Shown in pieces: positions 5,463-6,773 of a stretch of DNA of 6,773 nucleotides. The notes beneath the pieces were generated by a model. It was given only the letters and a program-made list of their open reading frames with translations. It did not search any database and was not told the origin of the DNA. Both the position numbers and the translations under genes were made by a program. Every line of letters begins with the position of its first letter. Positions within the stretch are counted from its first letter, which is position 1. Source of the DNA: Phycisphaerae bacterium (GTDB lineage Bacteria; Planctomycetota; Phycisphaerae; Phycisphaerales; UBA1924); contig JAEUIX010000210.1 in assembly GCA_016794945.1 (NCBI GenBank), forward strand, positions 1 through 6,773, written 5' to 3'.

Positions 5463-5717
5463 ATGGCCCGCACACCCAACAACAAGGCCCCGACCGCTCC
5501 CCGGTCCGGCGCACCGGCCACCCCAAGCCCGGCCGCCGTCGTTGCCGCCGCCCCGGCCACCCGGCCGTCGAGCCCCGCAACCGTCGAGCCGAAGGCCCGC
5601 CCCTCTCGGGAAGAAATCGCCCGTGCCGCCTATTTCCGATGGCTCAGGCACGGGGGTGATTCCACATCCAACTGGCTTGCGGCCGAGCAGGAACTGCTCC
5701 GCGGGGTCGCCCGCTGA
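5463..5717 (+). CDS. Small DUF2934 domain protein
   Basis: The 84-residue product has a disordered-looking N-terminal half (residues 1-46) very rich in Ala, Pro, Thr and Ser. A compact C-terminal motif follows (about 48-80): SREEIARAAYFRWLRHGG, then WLAAEQELL. This matches the DUF2934 pattern of a short helix, a glycine turn and a tryptophan-containing second helix. The domain has no established function. There is no signal peptide or membrane segment, so it is probably cytoplasmic. AGGAG seven bases before the ATG gives a confident start. The inferred leader upstream has two hairpins, the second abutting the ribosome-binding site. The stop codon lies inside an exact 11 bp tandem duplication (5709-5730). 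The next gene on the same strand appears to have its own promoter, so this is probably a single-gene transcript or has read-through only. Confidence 0.82.
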   Translation: MARTPNNKAPTAPRSGAPATPSPAAVVAAAPATRPSSPATVEPKARPSREEIARAAYFRWLRHGGDSTSNWLAAEQELLRGVAR

Positions 5718-5730
5718 GAGCCCGCTGAGA
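5709..5730 (+). repeat. Tandem 11 bp direct repeat spanning the DUF2934 stop codon
   Basis: GCCCGCTGAGA occurs twice back to back (5709-5719 and 5720-5730). The first copy contains the TGA stop at 5715-5717. The second TGA (5726-5728) is in a different frame. It looks like a small slippage duplication. Confidence 0.7.
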
Positions 5731-5774
5731 TTCCCACGCTCGGACCGGGCAAGCACCGTCACGGGCCGGTTCTC

Positions 5775-5782
5775 GCTATCGT
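5775..5782 (+). promoter_or_regulatory. Candidate leaderless -10 box GCTATCGT
   Basis: TATCGT (5777-5782) is followed by exactly six bases (GAAGCC) and the ATG at 5789. No plausible Shine-Dalgarno precedes the ATG. The geometry is the same as at 936-943 and 3134-3141. Confidence 0.5.
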
Positions 5783-5788
5783 GAAGCC

Positions 5789-6773
5789 ATGACCGCACGG
5801 CATGCTCTCCGCCGCTCAGTCGCCGTGATCGCCTGCATCGCGGGCGCCTCCATGGCGTGGGCGCAGCCGCCCGCCGAGCAACCCCCCAAGCCGGCCGAGG
5901 CGCCCAAGCCCTCGCCGGTCGACATCGGCAAGCTCGCTTCGGAGGCCCCGCCGCCGCCTCGAACCGCGGGCGAAACGCGCCCGGGCTACCGGCTGGACGA
6001 GAACGGCCGGTGGGTCCCTCTGGCAACCCCGGAACCCGGCACCGATGAGGCGACGATCGCCGAGGCCCGGCGCGCCTTGGCCGAAGATCGGCCGGCGGCG
6101 GCGATCATCATCCTCGACCGGTTCATCGAGGCCAAGGACCGTACCGACAACCCGCTGCTGCCACAGGCCTACCTGCTCCGGGCCGATGCCACCAGCGCCG
6201 CCGGCGACGAATACGAGTCGCTCTACGACTACGAGGCGGTCATCAAGCAGTTCGCCGGCACCCCGGAGTTCGTCACCGCCATCGAGCGGGAACTCGAGAT
6301 CGGCATCCGCTACTGCAACGGACTCAACCGCAAGTGGCTCGGGTTCCGCTGGATGGGCGCCGACGACGTCGGCCAGGAGCTGCTCATCCGCGTCCAGGAG
6401 CGCCTGCCCGGCAGCCGCGCCGCCGAGCGAGCGGGCATCGAGCTGGCCGACTACTTCTATCGCAATCACGATCTCAAGTCCGCCAGCGACGCCTACGACC
6501 TGTTCCTGCAGAACTACCCCAACTCGCCCTACCGGCTCAAGGCCATGCAGCGACGCGTCTACTCGCGCATCGGTCAGTACAAGGGCCCGCGCTACGACGG
6601 CTCGCCCCTGCTCGACGCGCAGGTGCTCGTTCGCCGCTTCATGGCCACCTACCCCTCCAAGGCCGAAGAGTCGGGAATCGACGAAGCCCTGCTCACGCGG
6701 ATCGACGAATCGGCCGCCCTGCAGCTCCTGGAGAACGCCAACTGGTACATCAAGAGCGGCAACGGCGCCGCCG
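5789..6773 (+). CDS. BamD-like exported helical-repeat protein, 3' end missing
   Basis: About 328 residues are visible before the frame runs off the right edge. An N-terminal signal (RHALRRSVAVIACIAGASMAWA) probably ends at AWA/Q, residues 25/26. A Pro/Ala/Lys-rich stretch follows (about 27-85), then TPR-like helical repeats from about residue 86 onward. Landmarks resembling BamD/YfiO-type outer-membrane assembly proteins are SASDAYDLFLQNYPNSPY, a short TPR unit ending in a YPxSxY-like turn, and YDGSPLLDAQVLVRRFMATY further on. BamD serves the complex that inserts outer-membrane beta-barrels. In this organism such a role, or a more general envelope scaffold role, is inferred. BamD is normally a lipoprotein; Cys16 sits in VIAC, but the hydrophobic stretch before it is short and follows two arginines, so ordinary signal-peptidase cleavage is more likely. 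The start has no Shine-Dalgarno but a -10-like box six bases upstream. Confidence 0.75.
   Translation, partial: MTARHALRRSVAVIACIAGASMAWAQPPAEQPPKPAEAPKPSPVDIGKLASEAPPPPRTAGETRPGYRLDENGRWVPLATPEPGTDEATIAEARRALAEDRPAAAIIILDRFIEAKDRTDNPLLPQAYLLRADATSAAGDEYESLYDYEAVIKQFAGTPEFVTAIERELEIGIRYCNGLNRKWLGFRWMGADDVGQELLIRVQERLPGSRAAERAGIELADYFYRNHDLKSASDAYDLFLQNYPNSPYRLKAMQRRVYSRIGQYKGPRYDGSPLLDAQVLVRRFMATYPSKAEESGIDEALLTRIDESAALQLLENANWYIKSGNGAA

Noticed and set aside
5816..6469. 217-codon minus-strand frame opposite the BamD-like gene
   Set aside because: It is antisense shadow; the plus strand has a signal peptide and helical repeats.

Overview
The window is GC-rich, gene-dense bacterial DNA. Its gene families point to a planctomycete, plausibly of the Phycisphaerae type. 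These are a DUF2231 membrane domain fused to a planctomycete-type cytochrome c (PSCyt1), a secreted protein with a PEP-CTERM-like tail, a Tat-exported SDR-family protein, and a BamD-like helical-repeat protein. The lineage is inferred from family content only. No rRNA, tRNA, mobile element, CRISPR array or clear intrinsic terminator was seen.

Layout, left to right: (1) a partial M24 (aminopeptidase P-like) peptidase, minus strand, whose 3' end lies off the left edge; (2) divergent from it across 57 bp, a DUF2231/cytochrome c fusion, plus strand; (3) convergent with that, with stop codons one base apart, a minus-strand operon of a LysR-type regulator and a four-helix membrane protein joined by a GTGA overlap; (4) divergent from the regulator across 135 bp carrying several inverted repeats, a Tat-signal NAD(P)-binding epimerase/reductase; (5) convergent with that, 10 bp away, a secreted protein with a PEP-CTERM-like tail, minus strand; (6) across a 285 bp spacer, an 84-residue DUF2934 protein, plus strand; (7) a partial BamD-like protein running off the right edge. 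The only functional link supported by arrangement is the regulator, its coupled membrane protein and the divergent SDR. The other neighbours look like ordinary adjacency.

The most interesting signal is in the start regions. Three genes (950 +, 3127 -, 5789 +) lack a Shine-Dalgarno sequence. Each instead has a G[C/G]TANNNT box whose last T is exactly 6 bases before the start codon, the geometry expected of a -10 element driving a leaderless mRNA. Four other genes have clear Shine-Dalgarno sequences 6-8 bases from the start, and two of those have the same box further upstream. The eighth start is translationally coupled. A second notable signal is that the four-helix membrane protein is an internal tandem duplication with a 66-residue period. 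No wholly new multi-gene system can be claimed from this sequence alone.
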